DNA from: Euprymna scolopes
Lineage: Eukaryota; Mollusca; Cephalopoda; Sepiida; Sepiolidae
NCBI GenBank assembly: GCA_024364805.1
Contig: CM044511.1
Location: 42,883,941-42,904,330 of the forward strand
Length of the DNA: 20,390 nt
Direction: 5' to 3'
Shown here: piece after piece, positions 1 through 9,916 of the stretch
Numbering within the stretch: position 1 is the first letter of the stretch
How the letters are laid out: every line of letters begins with the position of its first letter
Made by a program: the position numbers and the translations under genes
The notes under the pieces: generated by a model
The model's database searches: none
Told to the model about the DNA's origin: nothing
Seen by the model: only the letters and a program-made list of their open reading frames with translations

Positions 1-775
1 TCAGCCAGACGGGTGTTTCTCCTGAAAGATTGGCGAGGGGCTAGTGGAATTTCAAATTTTAAATCTTAGCCATGTTGTTTTCCTCCGGTGTATGGTTTGG
101 ACTTCTTTTTTATGTTTGTTGATTTGGGTGTCTAGCCTTATTTCCAATCAGCGATTTGTCGACGAATGTTTTCCCCGCTGTTATTTCTGATTTGAACTAC
201 ATACATATTATGTTGACTCCTGCGTAAATTTAATTGTTTATGTTTGTGATTGTATCTGTTGTGATGTGTGCTAAGAGCGTGGTAACTTTCTGCTTCTGTT
301 TTTAATTCGTCCTGCTCTTGACTGATTAAAGTGCGATATTTGTTTTTTCCTCATTCATGGACTGTAGTATTTCTTCTATATCATCTGCTTCGTGCTCCGT
401 TAGCTCTATTTCATTGTTCTCAATTTCCACGTTTGTAGAGTCAAGTGTTCGTGTGTCCTCCTCCGGTGGTCTTTCTGCATGTGGGGTTTACAAGCAGTTC
501 CAGGTGGGAATGTTTCATTCTTAATGTCCTCATTTATTTTTCGCTATATTTCTGTCATCTCCTGTTTTATAACACTCATTTCTTGAGTATCAGTCTTGCG
601 TAGTCCGCAATTCTTTGTTCTACCGTTGATAGTCCCTTAACAATACCTTTTGCTCTTCCATTCGTTTCGATAACCTCAATATCTATATTTAGGTTGGCTT
701 CTATTGGATGTCGGTTGAAGAAACACTGGGCCAAGAATTGGTTGACCTGTTGTTCTGACGGAGAAATAGTCAATA
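1..775 (-). pseudogene. Non-LTR retrotransposon ORF fragment (region upstream of RT), decayed
   Basis: Read on the minus strand, this stretch holds charged, asparagine- and glutamate-rich protein pieces. They resemble the region just before the reverse transcriptase in a class of invertebrate LINEs. Visible pieces are EIELTEHEADDIEEILQSMN (about 370-430), LLAHITTDTITNINN followed after a stop by IYAGVNIICM (about 200-285), and RRQIADWK (about 140-165). The IYAG-type block followed by a basic RRQIxxWK block is what I remember from such elements. An intact 65-codon frame (576-773) continues the same piece upstream. Stops and frame changes interrupt the rest, and the fragment runs off the left edge, so the RT domain itself is outside the window. 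The family is not assigned. A chance match is possible but unlikely, because several blocks fall in the right order. Confidence 0.45.
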
Positions 776-842
776 TCTCTCATGTATACGGAAGATATCG
801 TGCACAATCACACGCACATAAATTGCATGCATGGACAGACAA

Positions 843-975
843 AACTGATCGAAAAAAATCTCAGGCTAATTCCGCATGTCTGATTAAATAAATCTGTAGA
901 TGTCCTTTCTAGAATCTTCTTAGCATAACAGAATTAGAGGCCGATCGTCCGTCCCTACGGCGCATATTATCATTG
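843..975 (+). repeat. Dispersed retroposon 3'-end repeat, copy A
   Basis: This segment aligns by eye with 2187-2319. Shared blocks include CCGCATGTCTGA, CTGTAGAT, CTAGAATCTTCTT and a final GCGC-ATTA(C/T)CATT. Both copies are on the plus strand. The other copy ends in an (ATT)n run, as expected for the 3' end of a LINE or a SINE that uses a LINE tail. This copy lacks the long tail and stops in ordinary sequence near 975. It lies next to the LINE fragment at 1-775 but in the opposite orientation, so it is probably a separate insertion. Confidence 0.6.
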
Positions 976-1229
976 CTCTTCGTTTCCTATACCTAGCATA
1001 GAAAATCTATATATGACGTTGCATAATGGTACATATTAAGAAGATGACGGAGGGGTTTATATTGGGGCAATACGTATAACGGATATAACAATAATAATGA
1101 GAGGGAGAGAAGAGAAGACTTTTATATATATTACAGTTCTGGGATGCTTGAAGTTTCATATATATATACTGATAGTGGTGTATAACACAGAGGAGGGGAG
1201 ATACATATTCTTGGAACGGTTACACAACG
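976..1229. other. Unassigned AT-rich spacer
   Basis: No coding signal is recognised here. The stretch has short AT dinucleotide runs near 1123-1131 and 1160-1169 and a purine-rich patch (GAGAGGGAGAGAAGAGAAGA) near 1099-1118. If the segment to its right is an LTR in minus orientation, this would be the adjoining sequence, but I see no gag or pol motif in it. Confidence 0.4.
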
Positions 1230-1620
1230 TTCATTCCAAACGATTAGCACATTACATTTTGGGTGTTGAAATATGACACGAAGACAAAGAGTTACAAAAT
1301 ATCGATGGTGATTCTTTATTGATTGGGCCGGTCGAATGATGATGACGTCAGAAATTCACATTTGTATCTACATGGTTAACCTTCTATCCCTTCGCCTCTA
1401 AGGGGACCCTCCTATGACCATGTACACTCTTGACCGATCAACTCTCTCCGACCGACTCTGCTGACTGTTCTGTCCTGATCTGACTAACGCCAATATTGAG
1501 AATCCTCCTTCAGCTATGACGTAGGAAGTGTGTTTTCCAAACGTGACCAATTCACGTGGATATGCAAACGTTTTTTTAAAACACACTTCTGCAAACAAAG
1601 AATCCTCTTTTAACCTATTT
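1230..1620 (-). mobile_element. Possible solo LTR (retroelement fossil), minus strand
   Basis: On the minus strand this richer-than-average segment reads like an LTR. A repetitive GTC/CAG-rich stretch (about 1430-1490) is followed by a CRE-like TGACGTCA (about 1343-1350) and a polyadenylation-type AATAAAG at about 1314-1321. A short U5-like tail then runs to the boundary. No second copy exists in the window and no target-site duplication was identified, so this is inference from composition and signal order. It could equally be an unrelated unique sequence. Confidence 0.27.
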
Positions 1621-2186
1621 CTTACCCTAACCTATTTTTAAGAATGTATTTTTAATTTGTATTGTTCATTCTTTTTAGCGGACATTTTTAATATTCAGTT
1701 TTATGAAATAATGAGCAATCAATTCTGTTTACCATGTAAACAATATCTGATTATTTATAATAGAATTTAACCTTTTTTAACATTAAGATTTCTAACATTC
1801 TATATCTTAACCTCGCTTACAAGGTTCGAGTCTCGGCTTATGCTAATCTCATTTCACTTATCTAATGTTCTTCTTATTTACATGGAGAGGAGACAGCCCT
1901 TTTCATGTAACAATGATATATATGCGTAGAACAGTGTCTTCCAGAGAGCGGGGTTTCTCACGTACCTTATCCGTCGAGGTAAGACATTTTACTTTTTATT
2001 AAAGAGTTTAAATCATATGCTAGAAGATAATGCATGGACTTTTTTGCTCTTTCTTTTGTTGGGATATTTCAAGTAAAGATGTTTTGTAGGTTAGAACATG
2101 GAAATAAAACTTAATTCAGTTAAACTGTCTGAAATGTATAGAAATAAATTATTTCTTACTATCACTCAAGGCAAACCAAACGAAAA
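1621..2186. other. Unassigned AT-rich spacer with a weak Pol III box-B look-alike
   Basis: Mostly AT-rich sequence with no coding signal. GGTTCGAGTCTC at about 1823-1834 resembles an internal box B of tRNA-derived SINEs. No box A is seen at the expected distance upstream and no cloverleaf can be drawn, so I do not call a SINE or tRNA. Nothing else recognisable is present. Confidence 0.35.
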
Positions 2187-2319
2187 ATAAATGAGGAGAA
2201 TCCCGCATGTCTGAAAAACTGTAGATTCTATCGCTAGAATCTTCTTCGCAAAACATTGTTGGGGCTAAACATCTGTCAGTACAGCGCTATTACCATTATT
2301 ATTATTATTATTATTATTG
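2187..2319 (+). repeat. Dispersed retroposon 3'-end repeat, copy B, with (ATT)n tail
   Basis: This is the second copy of the repeat at 843-975. It runs through GCATGTCTGA, CTGTAGAT and CTAGAATCTTCTTCGCA to GCGCTATTACC, then a short (ATT)n run (2295-2318). A body of about 110 bp ending in a trinucleotide tail is the form expected of a 5'-truncated LINE or of a SINE mobilised by one. No internal Pol III boxes are obvious, which favours a truncated LINE 3' UTR. The parent family is not known. Confidence 0.6.
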
Positions 2320-2542
2320 ATTTAAAAGGAGCATTCACACAGGTCATCAAAGATCTCTCCTTGAAAACAGCATGTGATGTTCCCTGGAATCTGAGTGTCA
2401 ACAAGTATGCCAAGATTTCCAGCACTATCCTCTTTCGATAAAATTTGCGAATAAATGTGCATTATCGCAACAGTTGCTTGCCATCGATATCTTGTTGGAA
2501 GCAGCTATTGGTCTTCACTGGAATTAGAGTAAAAATTAACAT

Positions 2543-2564
2543 ATTATTATTATTATTATTATTA

Positions 2565-2626
<62 letters not shown>
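2543..2626. repeat. (ATT)n microsatellite
   Basis: About 84 bp of nearly perfect ATT/TTA trinucleotide repeat with one interruption (TTGTTA) near 2566-2571. It creates artificial poly-leucine (plus) and poly-asparagine (minus) reading frames, which should not be read as proteins. It may have grown from a retroposon tail, because a shorter run of the same unit ends the repeat at 2187-2319. The sequence between the two runs shows no clear second retroposon end. Confidence 0.95.
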
Positions 2627-3342
2627 GCAGGACAGTCTTAAAATTCTCAAACTTTTTTTCAGATTTATTAATTTTATTATTTTTAGTTTTAATCGACGAA
2701 ATGCAAATATAAGACTACATAACACGCCATGTTTTGTGTGTGTGTTTGTGCATGAAATTAACTTTTAAGAATCACACAGTATATGTAACGTTCTATACAG
2801 TCGAAATCGGGGAATTTACAAAAGTAGTTAGACAAGCAAATATGATATATGTTATACTATTTGGGTTCTTTATATAATTTTTTCTTTTTTTAGAATTATT
2901 ACCGACACGATCTAGCTGTAACTTTATATATTACGGGGCATTTCATATTTAAAGGTTTAGTTTGACGCGCCTCCACAATATAGATTATTTATTCGGTATT
3001 CTATTTTTTATGTTCTCCGGCGGTCAAATATTAAGGCAGGACTGGACGACGCCTCAGCAGTATGTTACCTGCAACAAAATGTATTGCGGTAGACACACCA
3101 CATATATTTAAATAAATATATACAACAAAATTAAGAGAAAAACACAATTTATTGAGCACTTAACGAATACATGAAAACATATTTGCAAGAAAAATATGCA
3201 ATAGATGCAAATCAGGTTTTTGGATGAACTAGCTTTTCTCGCGATGTAGTATTAGAGGGTGAGAAATGATTATATACTACTGTAGTCAGTTGTTAATCTC
3301 GTCAGATCTTGTTTCAGAAAAGTTCTTACGACCGTTTTTTAT
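2627..3342. other. Unassigned AT-rich spacer
   Basis: Sequence is AT-rich with stops in all frames and no protein motif that I recognise. TTTATTGAGC near 3147-3156 resembles a phrase found in some LTRs but is too short to support a call. Confidence 0.4.
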
Positions 3343-3361
3343 CTCAGGGGCTTGCCCTGAG
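3343..3361. repeat. Perfect 7-bp hairpin
   Basis: CTCAGGG, a five-base loop GCTTG, then CCCTGAG. The stem is GC-rich in AT-rich surroundings. Helitrons end in a hairpin shortly followed by CTRR, but no CTRR follows at the expected distance, so I record only the structure. Confidence 0.7.
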
Positions 3362-3630
3362 TCATAAATTTTTTGAAAACTTTCACTAACGTAGTATGTT
3401 CTCTTCCAACTTGTTTAATAACTGACTTTTTGACGCATTTAGTTGCTATTTATATTCATATAAATGAGAATATAACGACATTGAAACTATTTGGCACCTT
3501 CGGTATAAGAATACTTTTCTGTTGTATGTTTACATTTCTCCAGAAACGTTTAAAAATACTGTTATTTTCTAATTATTATGTAATATATTTCAATAGTAAA
3601 ATTCTATATTATCTCAAGATATATTATAAT

Positions 3631-4475
3631 ACTAGCCTGGGAGCCCGTTATTGCCCGGGAGTTTGGAGGTGTGGTAGTAGGAAGGCGGGTTCGAACCCGT
3701 ACCGTGAAAGAGGAAAAGAACGGGGAAAAGCGTGACATCTTTGCTTTTATGACAAACACCAAACTAGAAGTAACGTAGGTTTAAATTAAGGCTAGGCAAT
3801 CGAAAAGACTTTCGAAAATATCGGCGAAAAATGCGACGCCTCCCTGTAGAAAAGTACCCTGTTTAGGGTGGAGAATTTAATATTTTTAGCCAATTTTTCA
3901 TATTTGTCGTCTGAAAGGTCGAACTTCAACATAATTCTGATCTTGTAAACTCCGCCGACTCTCTCGAAAGTTTTAGGCAGACATGAAACCAAACATACAC
4001 ACATATATATTGGTAGCTCAAATTTTCGACCCAAACCGATTAAAAAGCTTGCCCTATCTTTGAATACCCTTTATGTAAAATTTAAAATATTTAGACCAGA
4101 AATTATCTGAGTAATTTGGAAGAGACCGGAGCGGTTAATTTTTTAAACTTTGACACCTATTATTACTCCTAAACATTTATTATTTTGGGCTCAAATCAAG
4201 TTAAGTTACATCCAAGTTCTAGGAAACTATTACTAAAATTTCAATTGCTTGTACCCTAAATTAACGGAGGATATTGTTAGAGTTCTCAAAGGTCAAATCG
4301 TTGAACTTTGACCCCTAAACAGCGAAATTTCTGTCCGAAAACTAATTAGAAAGAATTTCTCAAATCTCAATACCTTGTATATCAAATTTCGAATCTTACA
4401 GAGTTATTTGGTAGAAAAATGTGCATAGACAGACACACACAGGCATACACTTTCACTTTTATAGATATATAGATA
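3631..4475 (+). repeat. Dispersed retroposon-like repeat (RTE/SINE-like), about 845 bp
   Basis: The segment begins ACTAGCCTGGGAGCCCG, followed by TTGCCCGGGAG. This opening resembles a widespread class of invertebrate repeats. At 3688-3699 it has GGGTTCGAACCC, a near-perfect Pol III box B inside a 14-bp palindrome. It ends with a CA-rich stretch (about 4424-4450) and a TATAGATA-type tail (4459-4475). That order (fixed GC-rich start, AT-rich body, CA-rich stretch, short simple tail) fits a retroposon moved by an RTE-type LINE. The body has no long frame. A possible short target duplication containing AGATATAT lies at 3618-3625 and 4463-4470, but low complexity makes this weak. The family name is inferred from remembered similarity. 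Confidence 0.5.
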
Positions 4476-4903
4476 ATATTGCAGAAGTTTCCCTCAGGAC
4501 TAAAGTATTGTAGGTTTATAGCAACTTATGCCACATAAAAATTCAATACATTTACCCGGATAGCCACTATCTTATATCGCTTACGACCAATATTTCTGTC
4601 ACGTTAACTCGTGATAATAAAATGCTACATTAATCCGATGATCAACACCATCATAATCCTCACATCTACAAAAAAGTTATCATTTCATATCTCTGAATAT
4701 TTACTGTTCTCGCCGCTACCAGTTGTCACACTGTCCAATTCTATGTTTTTCAAGTATAGTCTGATTAGTCCTCCACAACTGCCTAAAACTTACACAGACG
4801 AAACGTATTCTTTCTAATTTCCGAATCCTACATATAACAGCGTCATAGCAAAGTTCCGCTCTTTTTGATTGGCTGAGACATGTCATTCTCATATTCTAGA
4901 ATG

Positions 4904-4963
4904 AAATTAATTCCTTAATATACGAACACTCCTAAATTAATTCCTAAATATACGAACACTCCT
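4904..4963. repeat. 30-bp tandem duplication (two copies)
   Basis: The unit AAATTAATTCCT(T/A)AATATACGAACACTCCT is present twice, head to tail, at 4904-4933 and 4934-4963, with a single difference. The near identity implies a recent duplication compared with the decayed elements around it. Confidence 0.92.
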
Positions 4964-5343
4964 AAAACATTACAAAAAATCGCTGTCCAAATCACACAGT
5001 AGCCTTAAAAATACAAATATATACCGGCTCATAGACAGACCATTAAATACTGATAATCTCGTATACTAGAACAAACTTTATGTACATAACGTTTTCTCCG
5101 TCTTGGTTTGAACGTCTGAAACACTCATAAAATGTAAACAATGTTTGGGAATGTAATAATGAAACAATTACATGTTTGGGCATGTAAACAGGTACAAAAT
5201 ACCGACACGGCAAATAAAATCTTGACTTAAAAAACATATACTCCTTTTTTCAAAGATTTAGCCATTTACTATTCCGTTAACTATTACAATTTTTAAACTG
5301 ATTTTCTTCGTTACAGTTTTAACTAAAAATTCATTGCATTCGG

Positions 5344-5370
5344 ACACAAGTATTTGTTATATACTTGTGT
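5344..5370. repeat. Perfect 10-bp inverted repeat, 7-base loop
   Basis: ACACAAGTAT and its exact reverse complement ATACTTGTGT are separated by TTGTTAT. No neighbouring gene or element boundary explains it. It may be a remnant of a small inverted-repeat element or may be chance in AT-rich DNA. Confidence 0.75.
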
Positions 5371-5790
5371 TTTCACCAATTTTAAATTCTGTGAATTATT
5401 TTATTTTATTTTTTTCCTGAACATTTCGCGAAATTGCGCGCACGTTAATTTTTAAGGGGTTATTGAATTTTTTTTTTAAAATTAGGTCTATTTCCACAAC
5501 TCTCCTTAGACTTTTATGCTTTCGACTATGCTAATAATGACACTTTTATTCAATTTTGTGGAGACAAGTATTTATAGAGACAAAAAAAACTGTGTTATGC
5601 CCTGTAGTTTAGAGGCTGACAGGTTTGCAGGCATGCGCTATAAACAAATTTTCTTCTCTCCTACCGATACTGCCCACCCTATGTTTTGTGTTTTGTTTTT
5701 AGCTTTCCGTGGAGAATAATCGGACAACGATTATCGTAGTTAAATTTAGGGGTTTAATTAAAAGGGTATTGTCTACCCCTATAGCTCTTT

Positions 5791-5824
5791 TTTGTAACGG
5801 AATGGTGAGAGTGTCCATTACAAA
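5791..5824. repeat. Imperfect 11-bp hairpin
   Basis: TTTGTAACGGA pairs with TCCATTACAAA with one mismatch around a 12-base loop. A smaller GGGTA/TACCC hairpin sits just upstream at 5764-5778. The function is unknown. Confidence 0.6.
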
Positions 5825-6699
5825 CACATTTTTAAAATGGGGCTCGAAGGTGTCTATTCCAAAAGCCATTCCTAACGTGGGGATTTGGGATGTTTTTTAT
5901 AAACGCCGTTCTTCTTAGCACAACTATACTCAAAGATTTAAAGTGAAAAAAAGTTGATCTTGTTGATTTATCACTGAAAAATATAAACTACTGGAATTAA
6001 TGTTATGCTATTGGTGGAAGAGTTCAAAATAGAAAAAAAAGACTTGAACAACGAAAACATCTAGGCCGTCTATCACTGATTTTGATCAATCTATACGGTT
6101 CATATACAGTGAGAATCTCTAACGTCTGAAACTTCTTTTCTTTTTACTTTCCATTATTATACAAATGAAGCAGTTTTCGTAATTTGATTAAATCATACTA
6201 ATTTACGATTTCCCTTAATGGATTTTATTAGATTCAAACAGTACCTGCATGTTATCACCATAAACCACCATTTTAACCAGATTATTTCATTTCGGTCACA
6301 TCCGCAAGTGTCTGCAATTTTTCAAGAACGCTAGTAACCACTAACAACAATTGTAGTTTACTTTTTCGAAGTTGGCCAGGTTTTGACCGGGCTATAATGG
6401 TTTAGAGTCCTGCTAGTATATTATCAAACATATTTTAGATTATATAATATAATGCATATCAGGATATATTATCATGTTATTTTATATTATTATTATATTT
6501 ATATAGTTTTATATCTGCATTATATTTTATATTATTAATTATGTGAAGAAATTGTAATTTCGTCATAGTTAAAAAAAGGAAAACCTCCTCTCATACACTT
6601 AAATGAAGATCTAAATTCCTGTTAGTATAAAATACTTTATTAATGCTTTATTAATTAATATATATTCCCTTATCAAATTGTAGATTACAGTTCCTTCGG

Positions 6700-7099
6700 T
6701 ATCCGTGATGTGAATATTGATTGATTTGTTCAATATATTTGTTATAATTTATTTGTATTGTTCGAGGTATAAAAGTGTTTGGAAATGGATGATGTGCGGA
6801 TTTATCTGTCAGGCTATCATTCTTGTAACAATCTAATATTTGATACAATTGGCTCACTCAATGTATAATCGGTTTGTTGGCTGGCATCTGTATATGCATC
6901 ACCTTTGTCTGTTCGGTATGATTCATTGTTTTTTCTTTTAATTGTGTTTGTGTTTCATTAATTGTTATTGATTTTGCAAATGAGAGATTATCCAAAATTA
7001 AATAATATTTTTTAATATATGTTATTATTGTGACCATGAAATGTTCATTAACAAAACGATGGGCACGGAGATAATTTACAAAAGTTAGACTATATTACA
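6700..7099 (-). mobile_element. Putative 3' LTR region of the Ty3/gypsy fossil
   Basis: On the minus strand, a run of G at 7100-7105 is followed directly by TGTAATATAG (read down from 7099). This is the arrangement of a tract-plus-LTR start, and the pol end of the same element lies just upstream on that strand. The far edge at about 6700 is a guess. I could not show clear similarity to the sequence beyond 11100, so the LTR pair is unproven and the call rests on position and the TG start. Confidence 0.35.
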
Positions 7100-7280
7100 C
7101 CCCCCAAAAAAAAATAAAAATAGCACATGCAATGGCTTATCTCATAAAATAGCGGAGTACGAAAGTAAACTGACCACACCAAGGCAGTTGCAACTCCGAA
7201 TTTATTTATACAGTTCAGAAAGATTCATATTTAGTGCGAAAATTAATCCCAAAAACGCACATCCAAAGATTTTTCTTTGC

Positions 7281-7340
7281 ACCGAAAGATACTTGCCACT
7301 CTGTTTTGCAACGAAAAAATACTTGCCACTCTGTTTTGCG
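7281..7340. repeat. 30-bp tandem duplication inside the Ty3 fossil end
   Basis: Two head-to-tail copies, 7281-7310 and 7311-7340, share ATACTTGCCACTCTGTTTTG exactly and differ at a few bases in the first third. The repeat lies between the pol end and the presumed LTR start on the minus strand. Confidence 0.88.
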
Positions 7341-7349
7341 CTTTGGGTG

Positions 7350-7830
7350 GATTATTAGCTGGTCAGTAAATTTCTTTTTTCTGCCTGACTGTCGATGTTC
7401 CTCCGTTGATTTAGGCTGAATGAGATTGAACGTTTAAAGATGGTGTCGATCGATTTCCCCTGACGATTAATGTTTCTCTTGTGTCCAATGAATGCCGAGG
7501 GTTTGTTGGATCTGGTGGTATTCATGCTTATGTAAATCATATACCCGATTATATCATTGATCTTAACCAATTACCGCCTCAAATAATGTTGTTCAAAAAT
7601 TTTTTTTAAATTAATTTTCTCGTTTGTGAAAATGTTTTGTTTTTTGTATACATATGTTGCATGGTACAATTTTGTTTATTTTGGTAGCAGCTTATCAACC
7701 ACCAATCTCGCCTATCTTGCGAACATGCTTTCAGCAGATGTTACCGCCGTCGGAATGTTATTATTTAGTGTAAACCTATATACACTTAAGTATTTTCGCA
7801 ACCTATCGTCTGTAGGAGTTAATGTATAAC
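7350..7830 (-). pseudogene. Ty3/gypsy fossil: integrase end and pol C-terminus
   Basis: Minus-strand blocks LRKYLSVYRFTLNNN, AESMFAR and VVDKLLPK (about 7690-7815) match the integrase segment LxxFLxxYRxTPxxx...SPAELMFxR...xDKLLP of gypsy elements. Closer to 7500 a short GYMIY block precedes AFIGHKRNIN, which resembles the IGxxxYxV...HKRHLNQ ending of the same polyproteins. This part should sit last in pol, and it does. It is a broken fossil. Confidence 0.7.
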
Positions 7831-8479
7831 TTTCAAATCGCAGTTTGCCAAGTGTGATATTGCTGCGTCATTATTTAATTTATTTGAAGAAAAAATACAA
7901 TAGAAGTCCTTGAACACTGCTCGTATGAATTGAGTACTATCACCACTTAAAATGCAATGAGAGGACACGCAAAATCGATCTGTTTTTAGACTTCGGCTGT
8001 TCTGTTTTGGTCAGAGTTTAATGTAATAGTTTGTCCATTTTATGTAAACGCGAAACTCTGGCAAGAGTCATACATTTTTATAATATCCTTGTCTATATTT
8101 TTTCAATACGCATTACTTCTCCATCTGTTGATTCGATTTTTCCTCGCTTGCGACATGAGAAAATTCTGCAGGGTCTATTTACAAAGGTTCTCAGGAAAGG
8201 CGACCCTTTTAATAAACGAAAGGCGCTCGCTGAGTAATGAGAATACCTCAGAAAAAGTGGTTGCCTTCGAAGCGGTTTAAATTATTCGTCTTTTAGCAAT
8301 CCTTTTTTATTTCCACAAATGTAAGCACGGAGTCTACTACGGTTTTTGATACCATTATTTCAAGCTCACAATGGATTCGATGTGCTTCAATTATCGATAA
8401 GTTCATTCCTTCAGTTTTAATCAAGATAGCTCAACAGTATTTTATTTTTCTGATCGAAGGTATGCCGGTTTAACATTGT

Positions 8480-9700
8480 AATTTAACAGTGTGTTGCACA
8501 AAATTAATAATTTGTTGACAGTATACGTTGGCAATCCTTTCCTTGATCAGTTTGCAGCGTGAATGCTCTCCCGTTAATGTACTTATGGAATATTCACATT
8601 GCATAAATCCTATCATTTTCCTAATCTGTGACTACTGTCCGTCGGTGGGTTACAATGTACTTGAATCATGTGCGACTATTTTTTGTGTGTGCCGTCGAGA
8701 AAGTTGTGTAATATACGTGCTCCATTGCCGTATACACTCGCATAGCTCGCTACGATAATATCTAACTTCCGATAATTTGTGCTGCAGAAAACGATCTGGC
8801 GTTTAAATTTCATTAAGTTTTTCTTATACCGTCTGACATTTTTTAGTTCAGTTCTAGGCATATTTTTTTAAAATAAATCATGTAGCGGAGTAAAAAAACG
8901 ACGCATATCCTTGATGAACAACTGATAGTAATTTACAATCACATAATACTTCGAATATCCTGAACACTAGCGCGGGCCGGAAGGTTTAATGTGTGTAGCC
9001 CTCTTAATATTCAGTCGACTTCTGTGTTCAGTCATTTGACCCAGGTATCTTATTTTATTCATGAAGAATCGTACTTCGATTCTTTTTCTTTAAACCCATA
9101 TTCTGTTATTATTTCGAAAAACCTAAAAAGATATTTTCTTGGTTGCTTCGAGGATTTTCAGGTTATTTTATGTCGTCTACGTAAGCTGTTGTAAAGTCTA
9201 ACCAGGCGACCATGGTGTAACACAATTCGTTGTCCCATAACCGGCGTGACTTTTATCTTAAGGCCAAGCCTTTCAAATTTTTTTATAAACACCGATGTCG
9301 GTTTAATGCCAGAAGATTTTAGCTTTCCATCTTTAGTTTGATTTGTAAATACACGCCGCTTATGTCAGCTTTAGAAAATACTTCTCCTCCGTTGAGTTTG
9401 TTACGTGCATCCTTCAGAGCGAGGAGAGGATACTAATAGTCTCATAACGCGCTATTGAAAAGTGTCGCTGCTTAATCACTTGAATCATGCCTTGTTATCA
9501 TTTTCCTTTCATCCATTTCACATAGTTTTTGTTGGTATTTTCTAAAATTACTCGAGGATTTTTTCTCTTATAATATATCTTTCATTTTCGTGCACCTGAA
9601 TAAATCTATTGAAAAAAAAATCGGCGCAGGTTTATTTAGGTCGATTTTAAATTCTCCGGCATTGGATCTCAGACATTCGACTTTCTGAAAGAAAGTATTA
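8480..9700 (-). pseudogene. Ty3/gypsy fossil: reverse transcriptase and RNase H
   Basis: On the minus strand, LNGGEVFSKADISGVYLQI (about 9340-9400) is the LNGGxxFSKIDLSxAYLQI block of gypsy reverse transcriptase. TTAYVDDI (about 9164-9190) is the catalytic Y-x-D-D box with both aspartates. IRYLGQM (about 9035-9055) is the KxxYLG block, and NYYQLFI (about 8910-8930) is the LANYYxxFI block. Further on, DIIVASYASVYGNGARILHN (about 8700-8760) is the start of RNase H, and FTLQTDQ (about 8550) is the FxLxTDH block. The order and spacing fit the family. Broken, old. Confidence 0.82.
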
Positions 9701-9916
9701 TTTAATAAATCCCAGAGATTAAAACTGATGATTCAATCTTTTACGCAGAGGTTGATAACTTTTTTTAAAACATACGCATTCTATTTTTAGTATACTTATG
9801 TTTAAATTTACTGGGGAAAATACCTCCAAAATTAAATCAATTTTATTTACAATTACTGTATCTACTGACTGTTTACTTAATGAGTTTAGCTTTTTTAATG
9901 CATGTTTCCTTATAAA

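Larger units (their letters stand above)
4476..6700. other. Long AT-rich stretch without recognised genes
   Basis: No coding motif was recognised in 2.2 kb. Short frames of 60-70 codons occur at about the density expected by chance and none shows a domain. What the stretch does hold is local structure: a 30-bp tandem duplication (4904-4963), a 10-bp perfect hairpin (5344-5370), an imperfect 11-bp hairpin (5791-5824), and a very AT-rich block of TATATT/ATTATA words (about 6415-6545). It is probably old repeat or intergenic sequence. Confidence 0.45.

Noticed and set aside
1610-1645. Telomere-like CCCTAA words
   Set aside because: Only single, imperfect CCCTAAC words separated by other bases; not an array.
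1815-1840. Box-B-like GGTTCGAGTCTC as the heart of a SINE
   Set aside because: No box A upstream and no tail or second copy; a single 11-12 base match is weak.
2445-2768. 107-codon plus-strand and 87-codon minus-strand frames rich in leucine or asparagine
   Set aside because: Both are translations of the (ATT)n microsatellite at 2543-2626; there is no sequence outside it that looks coding.
3343-3375. Helitron 3' terminus (hairpin then CTRR)
   Set aside because: The hairpin is good but no CTRR follows at the expected distance.
3670-3710. Possible tRNA gene (TTCGAA T-loop look)
   Set aside because: Only a box-B palindrome is present. A seven-base acceptor stem, D-arm and anticodon arm cannot be drawn around it, and the T-stem does not pair properly.
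5516-5918. Two adjacent plus-strand frames as a small gene
   Set aside because: They are in different frames, 67 and 69 codons long, with no domain or splice-site pattern that would join them.
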